The notes below the pieces were generated by a model that had not been told where the DNA came from, searched no databases, and worked only from the letters and a program-made list of their open reading frames with translations. 64,000 bases of DNA from Apostichopus japonicus (lineage: Eukaryota > Echinodermata > Holothuroidea > Aspidochirotida > Stichopodidae), in assembly GCF_037975245.1 (NCBI RefSeq), contig NC_092571.1:13823417-13887416 (forward strand). The letters run 5' to 3'. A program made the translations under genes and the position numbers. This document shows positions 22,265-32,923 of the stretch, piece after piece. How positions within the stretch are numbered: position 1 is the first letter of the stretch; each line of letters begins with the position of its first letter.

Positions 22265-23043
22265 CAGGATATGTCTTTGGAACTTCCCAAGCACAACTAT
22301 CAGGGAAACCTGTGATGGACATGAAGCCCAAGTGTCCCTGGGTAGCAAAACAGCCCACTGTTGAATTACCACTACACGAGGTAATATAAATCTTTAACAC
22401 ATTATCTTTACCTTCACGTGAATAATGCTTCTTAAAACTACAGTCATTTGGTTCAAGAACGTGCAAGTCTACAACTGGATATGCGTCTGGGATGGAAAAT
22501 GTCAGTTCAAATTTATTGTCATTATTCGGATGTAGAAAAAGATTTTTCCTTTCACAGAGGAGAGGTGAAGGAGAATGATAAATGGTGAACAGACGGTATG
22601 TCGAACGAGAAGTATGTTATATATATAATCATCGAGCAATGACACATGGTAGGTTCAAGCATCTTCTGGTTGGTGGTTTAGGATTGAAAAATCAAAATCA
22701 TGAAGGTACGATGGATAATCTCGTTGTGAGCCTTCTACTTGAAATAAATAACGATTGACTGTGTGATTATCATCCGACCAGAACAGCCCAGTGTAGGCAA
22801 AAGTACGGGTGGATGTTTCTCCGGTGTGGGCCATCTCAGTGAAGTTCAACTCTAATCAAAACATAATTATATATTTATATGAAAATGAAATATCTCGAAA
22901 GACAAAGTCACACCCTACAACAGAACAACAGTCTGTCGAGTTGGTAGTTGATCTTGAACATTGAAATCACAATCGGTACACTCGGAAAAAGACATTAACT
23001 GCAACATGAAGAAGAACAAATCAGAAAAATGTAAAATCTCCAT
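22265..23043 (-). pseudogene. Ig-receptor exon copy with nonsense mutations
   Basis: Begins with an ATG at 23,043 and a signal-peptide-like stretch (MEILHFSDLFFFMLQLMSF), followed by a frame-breaking stop where the others have the CYVVVGCD motif. The V domain continues as ELNFTEMAHTGETS, TVNRYLFQVEG and DFDFSILN. The DAGTY motif is destroyed by a TGA (DA-stop-TY) near 22,655. The second domain remains open (VLEPNDCSFKKHYS, YITSCSGNSTVGCFATQ) and reaches a phase-1 donor CTG|GTAAGC with the exon end at 22,265. As in the 39-kb exon, both Ig domains share one exon. Confidence 0.75.
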
Positions 23044-24371
23044 TTTTAAAGAGTTCTTATCTTTACAATCTTTACGCTGTACGTTATAACCATCGTTGAT
23101 TAGCTCTGCAGTTTAATCTCCTTACGAAACTAATAGTAGACAGTGGGTATTCTTCAAGCGATTAAGGTTCGTGCGCAAGCTCGGAAGCATTCACAACATG
23201 TATTATCACTATAGCCACGCGTCTAAGATCTCTGATACTAAAATAGTAAAATAAAATATATCAAACAGTTTTTTCAATGAAATTATATAAATTTCCTTTC
23301 TTTGTTGATAGAGCTGTGTCGACTATAAATTTGGAAGAACAACGTATTCGTCCGAGCCTCTTTCGTTAACATGAAGGTTGCTTGATGTGAAGTGGTTGGT
23401 AGTTGTAGTAACTATGACAGATTCCAACAAGGATGGCATCTTACTTACAAACATTTGCCACAATTTCTTGAACATCCGGGTTCTTATCATACATGACAGC
23501 AGATTATTTCCATTACATTTGACTTTTACACTGACGTCCTCTGCAAATATAATTGCACAATCATGAACATAGTATCAATTTCCATCAGCTCAATGATGGT
23601 GTTTTACTCTGTTAAAGTTTGTAATGTCTACTACAAATGGTGAGAATAGGCGTAAGGGGTGGGTGATACAATGCGAAAACAGAACGGTGAGCATAGTGAG
23701 CAGTAAAAGCACGTGTTTGGGAATTGGAGCGAACAAAATAATTCAACTAATCTTAAATGTTTTCTTCACTCCCCACTTATTGAACAAGAATAATGGGTTT
23801 TAATTTGTCTATCGAATTTAGCTTTACAGAAAACAGATGTGGTTAATACTTATAACATTAATATTTCTAGATTGAATTACTGACAAGGAACATAATTTAA
23901 AGGGTTCCCGGACAAATCCCCCCGGGACGATCCCCTTCCTCGGAAATCTCGACGATTGATTGATAGCCGATGTAGGCGGGGTTTAGGCTATTAGTCTAGT
24001 AAAAATGAGGGTGAACCTAGAACTAACTGCAATAGAAGATTCCATTTTTCATATTGTTGTTGTGTCCCCACTGAAGCATTTAAAGAAATTGTTCGAAGCC
24101 CCGCCTACTCATGAATATTGATGCCATTGGCACCACAAACAAAAGGCACCATCTACGCACTATTGGTAACCTACCAACCAAGTATGGGCTGATCGGATTT
24201 TGCATCGTTCAGTTATCGTGATTACAAGCCGGCGCCACAGACACACACACACATGCGTGACAGAAATTCCTTTGCCTCTGGTAAGGAATAAAAAAGAGTC
24301 AAAGAAAAGTCTACCCGGAAACAAATGCAGCTATTGTGCGCGCGAAGTACGCAGAATATGTTAAGGTTATC

Positions 24372-27250
24372 TAGCTAACATGCATGTGGAGGGGGCATTG
24401 CTGTCATGCACAGAGACTCTATCTTATTGGTACCCAATACATCTAATAGTTATCAATCATTTGAGTGCCTGGAATGTGTGATGCAGACTACTCCTGTGCG
24501 CCTAGTGACCATCTACAGGCCACCACCATCAAAGACAAATGGTAACAACTTTAGAACTTTTATGGAGGAAATAACTGCTTATTTTGAACTTCTCGTCATA
24601 TCCACCGGTATTCTCCTTGTCCTTGGAGACTTTAATCTACACATTGACAAGCCAGCAGATAAGGAGGGAGCGGAGTTCATTTCTTTAGTGGAGTCACTTG
24701 GAATGACTCAACATGTGACTGGGGCTACGCATCGTGGTGGGCACACGCTGGATTTGGTACTGACCAGGAACATGGATAACATTGTGCCACGTGTTGCTGT
24801 TGAGGATAAATGTCTCTCTGATCATTACCCTGTGTTCTGTGTGCTACCCCTACACTGCCTTATGCCTAAAACACAGGTAATCACCTACAGAAGGACAAAG
24901 GCCATCCAGCCTGACAGCTTCATCTGTGATATTAGTGCCTCATCTCTTGCTTCAATTTCAAGTGACACTCCAGCAGACAATGCCATCAGTCTGTATAACT
25001 CTGTCCTATCTTCCATCGTGGACAGTCATGCCCCAAAGAAGACCAGACGCGTCCCGGTGCGTTCACAGCCAGACTGGTATACGGCTCTGATAAGAGAGGC
25101 CAAGCAGCAGCGGAGGCAGTGTGAGCGGCTGTGGCGAAAGACCAGGCTTACTGTGCACAGAGATATGTTCATCGAAGCTAAGCGAAAAGTTAACATCATG
25201 ATAGCAGAAGCAAAGTCAAGTCACTTCCACAACATCATCTCTGAAAATAGCGGTGACTCCAAGAAGCTCTTTTCTGTTGTTAGCAATCTCCTTGGTAGGA
25301 AGGCAACACCAACATTACCCCCCGACAAGGATTCTAAGGACCTTGTGCATGAGTTTAGCACATTTTTCATTGACAAGATCACCAGAATTAGAGCCAGTAT
25401 AGTCAGTGAAGGGAAGTCAAAATCCTTCTCATTGACAGTGCAGAAACCGCCATCTTGTGCACTAGATATGTGGGAGCCAGCTACAGAGGATGAACTGAAG
25501 CGGATCATAATGGCCTCCCCGTCTAAGAGCTGTGGCCTTGATCCGCTGCCTACAAATCTCCTTAAACAGTGTGTGACACCTCTCTTGCCAGTTATCAGCA
25601 CTATTGTGAACAACTCCCTCATAACTGGCGATGTACCATCCGCTTTCAAGCTCGCCCATGTGACGCCACTCATCAAGAAACCCTCGCTGGATCCTACCGT
25701 TCTCTCAAATTATAGGCCAGTGTCAAACCTTCCATTTGTTTCAAAGATTCTAGAAAAAGTTGTGTCATCCCGTCTCACATCCTATCTTGAACACAATGGT
25801 CTACAGGAGACTCATCAATCTGCCTACAGGAAACACCACAGCACCGAGACTGCCCTCGTGCGCATTCAGAATGATGTGATGGTAGCTCTTGGAGGTCAGA
25901 AAGCGTGCCTGATGGTTCTGTTAGATCTTTCGGCCGCTTTTGATACGGTCGACCACCGCCAGCTTCTTAGTACACTCAGTGACCTTGGTGTTAAAAGTAG
26001 CGCCTTAAAGTGGATGACATCATACCTCAGTGATCGCCAACAGATTGTGTGTCTGGGAAAGGATTCTTCTGACCCTCAGACGTTAGAATGTGGCGTGCCC
26101 CAGGGTTCGGTCCTGGGGCCTGTGCTCTTTACGGTATACACGTCTTCACTGGGTCAGCTCCTTCGCTCGCAGGACATGGACTATCACTTCTATGCAGACG
26201 ACTCGAGTCTCTATCTTATGTTCCATCCCAATGACATTTCTATCACTGTGCACCGTCTAGAGAAGTGCATAGCCTCAGTTCGGCAATGGATGTCACACAA
26301 ATGCCTGAAAATGAATGACTCAAAGACTGAGGTGCTTCTAATATCAAAGCATCTGGCCAGGAAGATAGAGTGTCCAAGCATCATTATTGGTGACCATCAG
26401 GTGGAGCCTAGTGATATGGCAAAGAGCATCGGTGTCATAATGGACAAACATGCCTCTATGGAAGACCATATAACATCTGTGTGTCGGTCTGCTCAGTACC
26501 ATCTCTACAACATCGGAACAATACGAAAATACCTCACCAGAGAAGCCACAGAGCAGTTAATCCATGCTTTCATAACATCTAAACTGGATTACTGCAATGC
26601 ACTTTTCTGTGGACTACCAGTTAAACAAATAAAACGACTGCAAAGGCTCCAAAACATAGCAGCAAGGATCGTTACACTAACAAGAACATCTAATCATATT
26701 ACCCCAATATTGCATGAACTTCATTGGCTGCCAGTATCACAGCGGATTAGGTTCAAAGTCCTTCTTCTTGTGTTCAAGTGCCAGAACAACATGGCACCTC
26801 CATACCTGCAAGATCTGATCCGTCTTTATCAGCCAACAAGAGCCCTACGTTCTGCTGGTCATAGTCGTCTGGAGGTTCCGATCACCAAAACAAACAGCTA
26901 TGGGAACAGAGCTTTTTGCGTGGCTGGGCCACGCCTCTGGAATGAGCTGCCAGCTGAAATGAAAACTGTTCCTACTCTCACGACCTTTAAATCAAAGCTG
27001 AAAACTTTCCTTTTTAGACAGCATTACTGCAATTTTTAAACTATGTATTTAAATTTCTTTCATGTGCAATACTCAAACGTGCATGTTTTTTTTTTTTTTT
27101 TTTTTTTCATACTCATTTATATTGTATTTAATTCTGCATTTTTTACTACATATTTTGTGTCATATTTTTATATTTCTTATTTGCTGTTATATAGCGTTTT
27201 AGAGCACTTTTGTGGATTTTACGCTTTACAAAATAAATTATTATTATTAT
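24372..27250 (+). mobile_element. L2/CR1-like LINE, 5'-truncated, RT intact
   Basis: The left junction is defined by comparison with the paralog at 37,160-37,480. Both share TTAAGGTTATCTAG, after which this copy switches to LINE sequence at about 24,372. The element ends in a short A/T microsatellite (AAATAAATTATTATTAT) at about 27,250, typical of L2/CR1 3' tails. There is no ORF1 and the endonuclease lacks its N-terminus, so it is 5'-truncated. No clear target-site duplication was found, as is usual for this clade. Confidence 0.88.
24406..27039 (+). CDS. Endonuclease-reverse transcriptase of an L2/CR1-like LINE
   Basis: An uninterrupted 877-codon frame. The AP-endonuclease part is N-terminally truncated but keeps GDFNLHID (residues 74-81), HTLDLVLTR (113-121) and the catalytic SDH (138-140). 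The reverse transcriptase follows, with NYRPVSNLPFVSKILEKV (about residue 435), LDLSAAFDTVDH (about 506), GVPQGSVLGP (about 563) and the catalytic FYADD box (about 594). A long C-terminal region ends FKSKLKTFLF, typical of CR1/L2-group proteins. The frame continues upstream of the ATG (CGGGIAV) to a stop at 24,376, so the true protein was longer. Absence of stops indicates a recent insertion. The short minus-strand frames here are shadows. Confidence 0.95.
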   Translation: MHRDSILLVPNTSNSYQSFECLECVMQTTPVRLVTIYRPPPSKTNGNNFRTFMEEITAYFELLVISTGILLVLGDFNLHIDKPADKEGAEFISLVESLGMTQHVTGATHRGGHTLDLVLTRNMDNIVPRVAVEDKCLSDHYPVFCVLPLHCLMPKTQVITYRRTKAIQPDSFICDISASSLASISSDTPADNAISLYNSVLSSIVDSHAPKKTRRVPVRSQPDWYTALIREAKQQRRQCERLWRKTRLTVHRDMFIEAKRKVNIMIAEAKSSHFHNIISENSGDSKKLFSVVSNLLGRKATPTLPPDKDSKDLVHEFSTFFIDKITRIRASIVSEGKSKSFSLTVQKPPSCALDMWEPATEDELKRIIMASPSKSCGLDPLPTNLLKQCVTPLLPVISTIVNNSLITGDVPSAFKLAHVTPLIKKPSLDPTVLSNYRPVSNLPFVSKILEKVVSSRLTSYLEHNGLQETHQSAYRKHHSTETALVRIQNDVMVALGGQKACLMVLLDLSAAFDTVDHRQLLSTLSDLGVKSSALKWMTSYLSDRQQIVCLGKDSSDPQTLECGVPQGSVLGPVLFTVYTSSLGQLLRSQDMDYHFYADDSSLYLMFHPNDISITVHRLEKCIASVRQWMSHKCLKMNDSKTEVLLISKHLARKIECPSIIIGDHQVEPSDMAKSIGVIMDKHASMEDHITSVCRSAQYHLYNIGTIRKYLTREATEQLIHAFITSKLDYCNALFCGLPVKQIKRLQRLQNIAARIVTLTRTSNHITPILHELHWLPVSQRIRFKVLLLVFKCQNNMAPPYLQDLIRLYQPTRALRSAGHSRLEVPITKTNSYGNRAFCVAGPRLWNELPAEMKTVPTLTTFKSKLKTFLFRQHYCNF

Positions 27251-27699
27251 GTGGAAGGAGTAAAAAATTCTCACAGCATCAATGCAGCCAGTGCGCTCCA
27301 AGCGCGACAAATCTATTTTTTCACAAATTTAATAAATTTAACTTCGCTGTTACTTTTTTCTCAGTTGAGTTGGGCCTGTTGGTTATGCTTATATAACATA
27401 ATATAGTACGCACGCACAGTTCGTCCCAATTGGGTGCTCCCGATTGACAATTATCTGTGGGCCAATATTGTCCAAGGGGGGGGGGGGGATTCCTGATGGA
27501 AATTGTCCGAGCGGGTAATTGTCCTGGGTAAGTCCTGTGGGGTCCGGTTGGGAGTCGACCGGGCTGGGAATTGTCCAGGGGGAGTTTTCTGGTGTGGGAA
27601 TTGTCCGGGGGGTATTCTTCCAGGGGGAGTTGTCTGGGGGTAATTGTCCGTGGGGTAATTGTCCAGGGGGCGTTGTCCGGTCACCTTTTAAAGAGTCTG

Positions 27700-28285
27700 A
27701 AGTCGTACAACCTGAATACAATACCCTCTGAACAAGGATAGTGGGTTTTAACTTGACTATCACACGTTGCTTTACAGAAATTGTACGTGGTTAAATTTAA
27801 AATGGTGAGTGCTGGGAGATCATAATACTGATTAAAGTTAATATTACTAGATAACTTACTAACTGACAATGTATTACAGGTTCTCGTAAAATATGGATGT
27901 GAACTGAAGATAGTAAACGTAGGAAAGATAATGTCGCTCGTTCCATTATTTAAATATGCCATGAACTCACCCTATATCTTCACAGATTCGATACACACCA
28001 AAACCCACTGAAATAACAACAGTCCAATTTTCTTACAAGAATAGGTTGCTTCAACTAAGTCACTACACAATGCATTAAAGACGATAGGTACTGCCCTCGT
28101 TACATCAATACTTGCTAACTATTCATTGGCTCTTTTGCCAAAAGCCTATGTGAATCATGCAATGGTGCCGTCTTCCATGTAATATACCTAGCATATGTTC
28201 TAATGTAGTTATATTCGCCACTACATGCAGTTATCCGTTCCTCAAAATACATAAAAAGACTATTTATAAACACAGCAAGGCTTAA
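27700..28285. repeat. Duplicated non-coding segment (paired with 38,050-38,590)
   Basis: Nearly collinear with 38,050-38,590 from the GTGGGTTT...TTGACT motif to CACAGCAAGGCTT. The copies differ by small indels. The only exon-like feature is the short splice-bounded stretch described at 27,971-28,007. Confidence 0.75.
27971..28007 (-). other. Possible 37-nt micro-exon, copy 1
   Basis: Bounded by TTGTTATTTCAG (acceptor) and GG|GTGAGTT (donor), and identical in the paralog at 38,297-38,333. In phase 1 it would read V-GFGVYRICEDI-G. It lies downstream, in gene order, of the Ig exon at 31.0 kb, as its paralog does for the Ig exon at 39.0 kb. Conservation could simply reflect recent duplication, so this is only a candidate. 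Confidence 0.2.
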
Positions 28286-28289
28286 AGAT

Positions 28290-29725
28290 GAACGATAGTG
28301 ATTTTTCAGCATCGACGAAAAAATACGATTTTATTCAAGAGTATTCTAGTTGGTTTCCATATTACACATGTGAAAATTCAAGTCAATCCGATGTTGGGAA
28401 AGGCTTAAAAAAAATTCCTAAACTCGTTGATTTTTTAAACAAAAAATGGGCTTTTCGCGAACAGCGATATGATGATCACGTGATCTACAGTGACATGTGA
28501 CGTCATTATGATGATAACAAAGTGAGCTCGGCCTAGTGTACTCAGGTGTACTTCAGCAGTGTGCACTTAGTGTGTAAGTTTAGTTGCAACCTACTCTATA
28601 TTGGACTCGACAAACAACCTAAACCAGAGAGGAGATTTGATACACTGCGTGAGACATTTAACGGTCTAATTTTAATAAGGTGTTATTATTGTTCCTGCTT
28701 TTTCTTGTCGTTTTAGTGAAGCCGACTGCCCCAATGTAAATTACGGAATAATCGGTCATAGAGCCATCTCGGGCCCAATTGAAATTTGCGTGTGGCAAGG
28801 TCACTAAAGTAAAAAAAGTTTGAAAGATTGATGCTTTTACGCCGCATTATTTATATATATCCCGATAAATGCAACAGTAAGTGTTGGAACTGGAAGACAT
28901 GTCAGACGTGAACAACCCAATGACTATGTGAGGAGAGAATCCACGTGCAAATTTCAATTGGGGCATGGACGTCGCTTAGGCAGAATTTTTTGGGGCAGAG
29001 ATGTGTTCATACCCTCCAAACTACTTTAAATGTAATACGAATAGGAAATGTGTGTATGCTCGAGCGAAACAAGACATCGTGTAAGTATTACTTACGGTAG
29101 CGCACACTGTCACTTATGTTTGCACAGTGTGAAAGTACCGTTTGCGGACCTACGTGAAGTTGGGCTAGAATACGATTCCTCCTGAAGCCCAAACCACGAG
29201 GCATGCATGTGAATAAACGCAATAGGCATTGCATGTAGTGAGAAAATTGTTCGAGCTAGCCTAACTACTCGATTGAGTTCGAATGCGGTTGTATTTCAAG
29301 CTCAGTGAAACCTTTCTGTTGGATTTAATGACGCACGGAACAAGGAACGTTTATGTTTTACAGTAGGCCTAGTACAAGCGAATCTACTTTGTTTAGAACT
29401 TTGGATTTTCTTTCGGATGTTATACTAAACTACGTTTGAGACTATCATCACTATTGTTATTGTGCCAGTTTGACTGGTAAGTGAGCACATTCATACATCA
29501 CTCTGTATAAAACCCGCCAAAAACGTGATCTTGAGATTTACGTTACTTTGGGTCAGCTTGCGAGTTACCTCTTCAGATATTGGGAAATCGTTGCGAAATC
29601 GCCGCAAATTTCGTAAAAAAAACTTGTAAACACGTGGTGAAGAAATCAAGAAACACCATGATATTCATTATCTATTTATGTCTTGAACATTACGCCGGAA
29701 AATAACAGTTATGCTGACACGAAAT
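28290..29725. other. Sequence absent from the paralog, no gene recognised
   Basis: The paralogous region joins directly from the equivalent of 28,285 to that of about 30,546 (near 38,590), so 28,290-30,545 is either an insertion here or a deletion there. I see no convincing exon or transposase in it. A short plus-strand frame at 28,288-28,500 has no recognisable domain. Confidence 0.55.
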
Positions 29726-29729
29726 GCAC

Positions 29730-30292
29730 GCACATATGGAAAGCCGTTTTAACATTTAATAAGGAATTTCAGATATCTCGAAATAATTTCAGATATCTCG
29801 AATTCATTTTCAGATATCTCGAATTCAATTTCAGATATCTGAAATTTCCCGATTAAATGTTAAAATGGCTTTCCATACGTGCCATTTTAACATTTAATCG
29901 GAAATTTATGCATATGCATTTCAGATATCTCGAATTCAATTGCAGATATCTCGAATTCAATTTCAGATATCTCGAATTAGAATTGCAGATATCTTGAATT
30001 CAATTTCAGATATCTGCAATTAAATTTAAGATATCTGAAATAGAATTTCGGATATCTCGAATTCAATTTCAGATATCTCGAATTGAATTTCAGATATCTG
30101 AATTAGAATTTCAGATATCTCGAAATCTATTTTAGATATCTCGAATTCAATTTCAGATATCTCGAATTGAATTTCAGATATCTGAATTAGAATTTCAGAT
30201 ATCTCGAATTCAATTTCAGATATCTGAAATAAGAAACAATTTCAGATATCTAAAATTCCCGATTAAATGTTAAAATGGCTTTCCATACGCAC
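29730..30292. mobile_element. MITE-like element(s) built of palindromic ~21-bp tandem units
   Basis: Roughly twenty degenerate copies of a unit with the core TTTCAGATATCTCGAATTCA, each containing the palindrome AGATATCT. They are flanked by inverted arms: TATGGAAAGCCGTTTTAACA at 29,735-29,754, and its complement ending GGCTTTCCATACG at 29,851-29,879 and again at 30,261-30,289. A fourth arm (CATTTTAACATTTAATCGG) at 29,883-29,901 shows two hairpin units back to back. There is no coding capacity. The whole array could fold into long hairpins. Confidence 0.8.
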
Positions 30293-30545
30293 AGCTCCGT
30301 ACTGAACAGTTCACAACAGAAAAGATCATCACAGTGACGTCATTCACTGACCTGAGGGCTGTTCAAGGTCGTTGCAGTGTTTGCAAATTCCTAAATTACG
30401 GAGACGAAAAAACGATGTTTTAATTCCCTTTTTTATAACTTTCCGGTGTGCTATTTGGAAAATTAAAAAAATATGTTGCTTGGTAACATATAAACTACAT
30501 TATATATGAAAATCAGAGATTTGTTTTCTGTCACTATCGTTCTAC

Positions 30546-30985
30546 TTTAACTGTATCACTGTACTAAAGTACTTGTGGGTTTGTACGATAACGTTGAAAG
30601 TTCACAAATATGAACAAGGCAAAGGCAGGTATGCCAGGAGGTGCCTGCATGATGGAGCTTGGGGTCAGGGAAAAGAAATCCCTCGACCATACCCACCAGC
30701 CCACTGACTTCGGAGCAGCGAGTGCAAGGAAACACTTTGAAAGAGCTAAAACTCATATTGGATTAAAATTGTGTACTTTAACATTAACAGGGAACTAGCA
30801 GTTAGAAAAGTACGTTGCTTGATTTGGTGCGATTTAGTATTCGGAAATTGTTCTTAATCTGAAGCATTTTCTAAGGTGGTGGTTTTTTTTATATGCTAGA
30901 CGATGACTTTAAAAATGATGAATAGACAGCCGGATTTTTCTTTCAAAGCATTTGCGTACACGGTTAATAAAATAAATGACAAAAG
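30546..30985. repeat. Duplicated non-coding segment (paired with 38,590-38,996)
   Basis: Collinear with the second copy from CTGTACTAAAGTAC through TTCACAAATATGAAC to the 3' flank of the Ig exon. The plus-strand frame at 30,610 is not preserved in the paralog and is not called. Confidence 0.7.
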
Positions 30986-30991
30986 ACTCAC

Positions 30992-31815
30992 CTGGATTAC
31001 TTTTAGAGATATTAAATTCACATCTGTCCGAATACTGCGGTGTAGAAAGGGACGCCATCGTTTCCTGTATAGCGATGCATCCAACAGTTGAGTTCTGATC
31101 ACAAGACGTAATGCCAACAGAAAGCTCTTGAATACCGTTTTCATCCGTGTAATGTTTCTGAAAATCACAACCTTCGGGCTCAAGCATTTCCAGATTTATC
31201 GGTGGAAACCCGTTTGTTATTGAACAGGATATAGTTACGTGGTAGGAGCCAGATGGGGATGAGGAGGGGCCTTGACAAACAAGAGGTGTAGAAGTTTGGT
31301 ATACTGTAAAGAGATGATAGGTGTGATGAGAGTAAAGAGTATACGGGGAGTCAGCATCAGTCAATGACAGATGATAAGTACCAGCATCCTCTCGTTGAAG
31401 GTTTGAGATGGCGAAAGAAAAATCAACCTTAGTAATTTTAGGCCGGTAGTTGGACCGCTCTTCCTCGATATAGTCTACTTTTTCTTGAAATAAATATCGA
31501 TTGACTGTCTGATTCAGTCTTATTTGTATACCGTTGTAGGAGTAAGCCCCTTTAGAGGGAACGCCTCCATTAGTACGTCCGGTAAAGTTCATCACTACTC
31601 GTAAACCATATAAATTTACATATATTTCATTTATAGATAATTTTATATGATCTCTATTAACAGCAATATCCGGGAACGGAAGTCACAGCCTAGCATAGCG
31701 TAGCATTCCTTTGAATTTACTATTTTCCTTCTGTGCAGTGATAGTTACAACCGATTACGTTACAAGCATATAATACCAGGAGATGCAAGAACTTTGAAAC
31801 AATGAAACCATCCAT
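30992..31815 (-). pseudogene. Ig-receptor exon copy (paralog of the 39-kb exon), frameshifted
   Basis: The ATG at 31,815 starts MDGFIVSKFLHLLVLYACNV, matching the 39-kb signal peptide. A 1-nt deletion in the GAAGGACAAAC region (here GAAGGAAAAT, near 31,730) creates tandem stops, and a second deletion near 31,678 shifts frame again. From about 31,595 the frame is open to the phase-1 donor CAG|GTGAGT (exon end 30,992). This part carries GRTNGG, TVNRYLFQEKV, REDAGTYHLSL, then the second domain VYQTSTPLVCQGPSSSPSGS, ISCSITNGFPP, EGCDFQKHY, ITSCDQN, VGCIAIQE, RCEFNIS. Similarity to 39 kb is high, so inactivation is recent. Confidence 0.8.
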
Positions 31816-32923
31816 GTTTTGATAACTAAAGCCTTTTGAAGTTGTCCAATGTCGCAGACGTGCGTTTGTAGCTACATTCATTTGACAACCCATATAATAT
31901 ATATGAAGTGATGTTTGTTTCAATGCGCATGCGTGAATTTGCCTTCAACTGCACACAACTGGAACTAAATTTCGGACATTAAAACATGCAAGAGTGTGTT
32001 TCAGTTTAAACATCATTGTATTTTTTATTTGAGCAGTTATATTAGCTATAAAGTAATGCTTTTAATATAACATTGTTATTTAATTGAAATAAATATATGT
32101 GTGTTTATATGCGTCTGTGTGTGAAGGGTTCGTTGTCATGGTTTCGTGTTATTGCTATCGATTTCATTCTTATACGTGGCTTTTGAAACAGTACCCTCTA
32201 GTAACCTCAAATCGAGTTTTAGTATGTAACAAATGTCATTACAGACCTATACTTGTACTGAATTAGACAAAGAAAAACACATGACGGGAACACAACGTTG
32301 GACTTCAAATAAAGCACTGACAGAGCCAAGGCATATAGACATTATTTTCACAATTTTAATGTGACACAAAACAGACTGACTATACCTGTACAGTTTAAAT
32401 ATAACAGGATCGTGGACTCATTAAGTATAACGCACTCACAAATAGCAACTCCATGATTTACCTTCCGTTTTATTTTTTGGCAGAATCCCTAGACGACCCT
32501 AACATATTGATTAATTTATGGAGTTTCATTAATCGCATTGGTCATTGTGTCGTTATCAAGTTATTTATATCAACTTTGCACACCTCGATAACGAGAGTCC
32601 ATGCCGGCTTTGAACTCAGTTCGTTTTCAAAAAATATGGCAACGCTTTGTCAAGAACTGAATACCAGTCGCCGTTTGGAATGTCCTTTAACACACCTTGC
32701 TTAATAACAATCCGTATAATTGTAGTTCTATCATGTGGAAATATATTCAAATTCACTTCAGAAAACGAAACGACACATAATAAGATCCCTGTGGACGAAT
32801 ATGTAAAGTGATTTTATATTTAACTCTCTACAGTAACTTTTTGCTAGATGTTTCAAATCACACTAGATGGCTTTAAGTCAAACATAACAGGGTATGAGCA
32901 GATAAATGCTAGATAGAGCTTAC

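Larger units (their letters stand above)
23905..27690. mobile_element. Foldback-like element with C-rich/G-rich inverted ends, split by an L2 LINE
   Basis: The left end is C-rich (CCGGACAA, CCCCCCGGGACGATCCCC near 23,910-23,940). The right end at 27,470-27,685 is a degenerate tandem array of GGGGGAATTGTCC-like units, which is the reverse complement of the left theme. Removing the LINE at 24,372-27,250 leaves about 900 bp, closely matching the uninterrupted paralog at 37,160-38,045. Direct copies of a flanking repeat (GAACAAG.ATAGTGGGTTT) sit just outside at 23,785 and 27,728. No transposase is visible, so it would be non-autonomous. Confidence 0.6.

Noticed and set aside
25221-25676. Minus-strand 151-codon open frame inside the L2 LINE
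   Set aside because: Shadow of the reverse-transcriptase frame with no domain of its own.
27470-27690. Telomeric repeat or promoter GC box cluster
   Set aside because: The G-rich units follow a GTCC theme rather than a telomere motif, and they mirror a C-rich end at 23.9 kb and the twin element at 37-38 kb. A transposon end fits better.
29760-30260. CRISPR array or centromeric satellite
   Set aside because: The units are contiguous, degenerate and palindromic without unique spacers, and inverted arms bound a short element. The genome is eukaryotic and the array is only about 0.5 kb.
30610-30798. 62-codon plus-strand frame
   Set aside because: Interrupted by indels in the 38.6-kb paralog; no domain.
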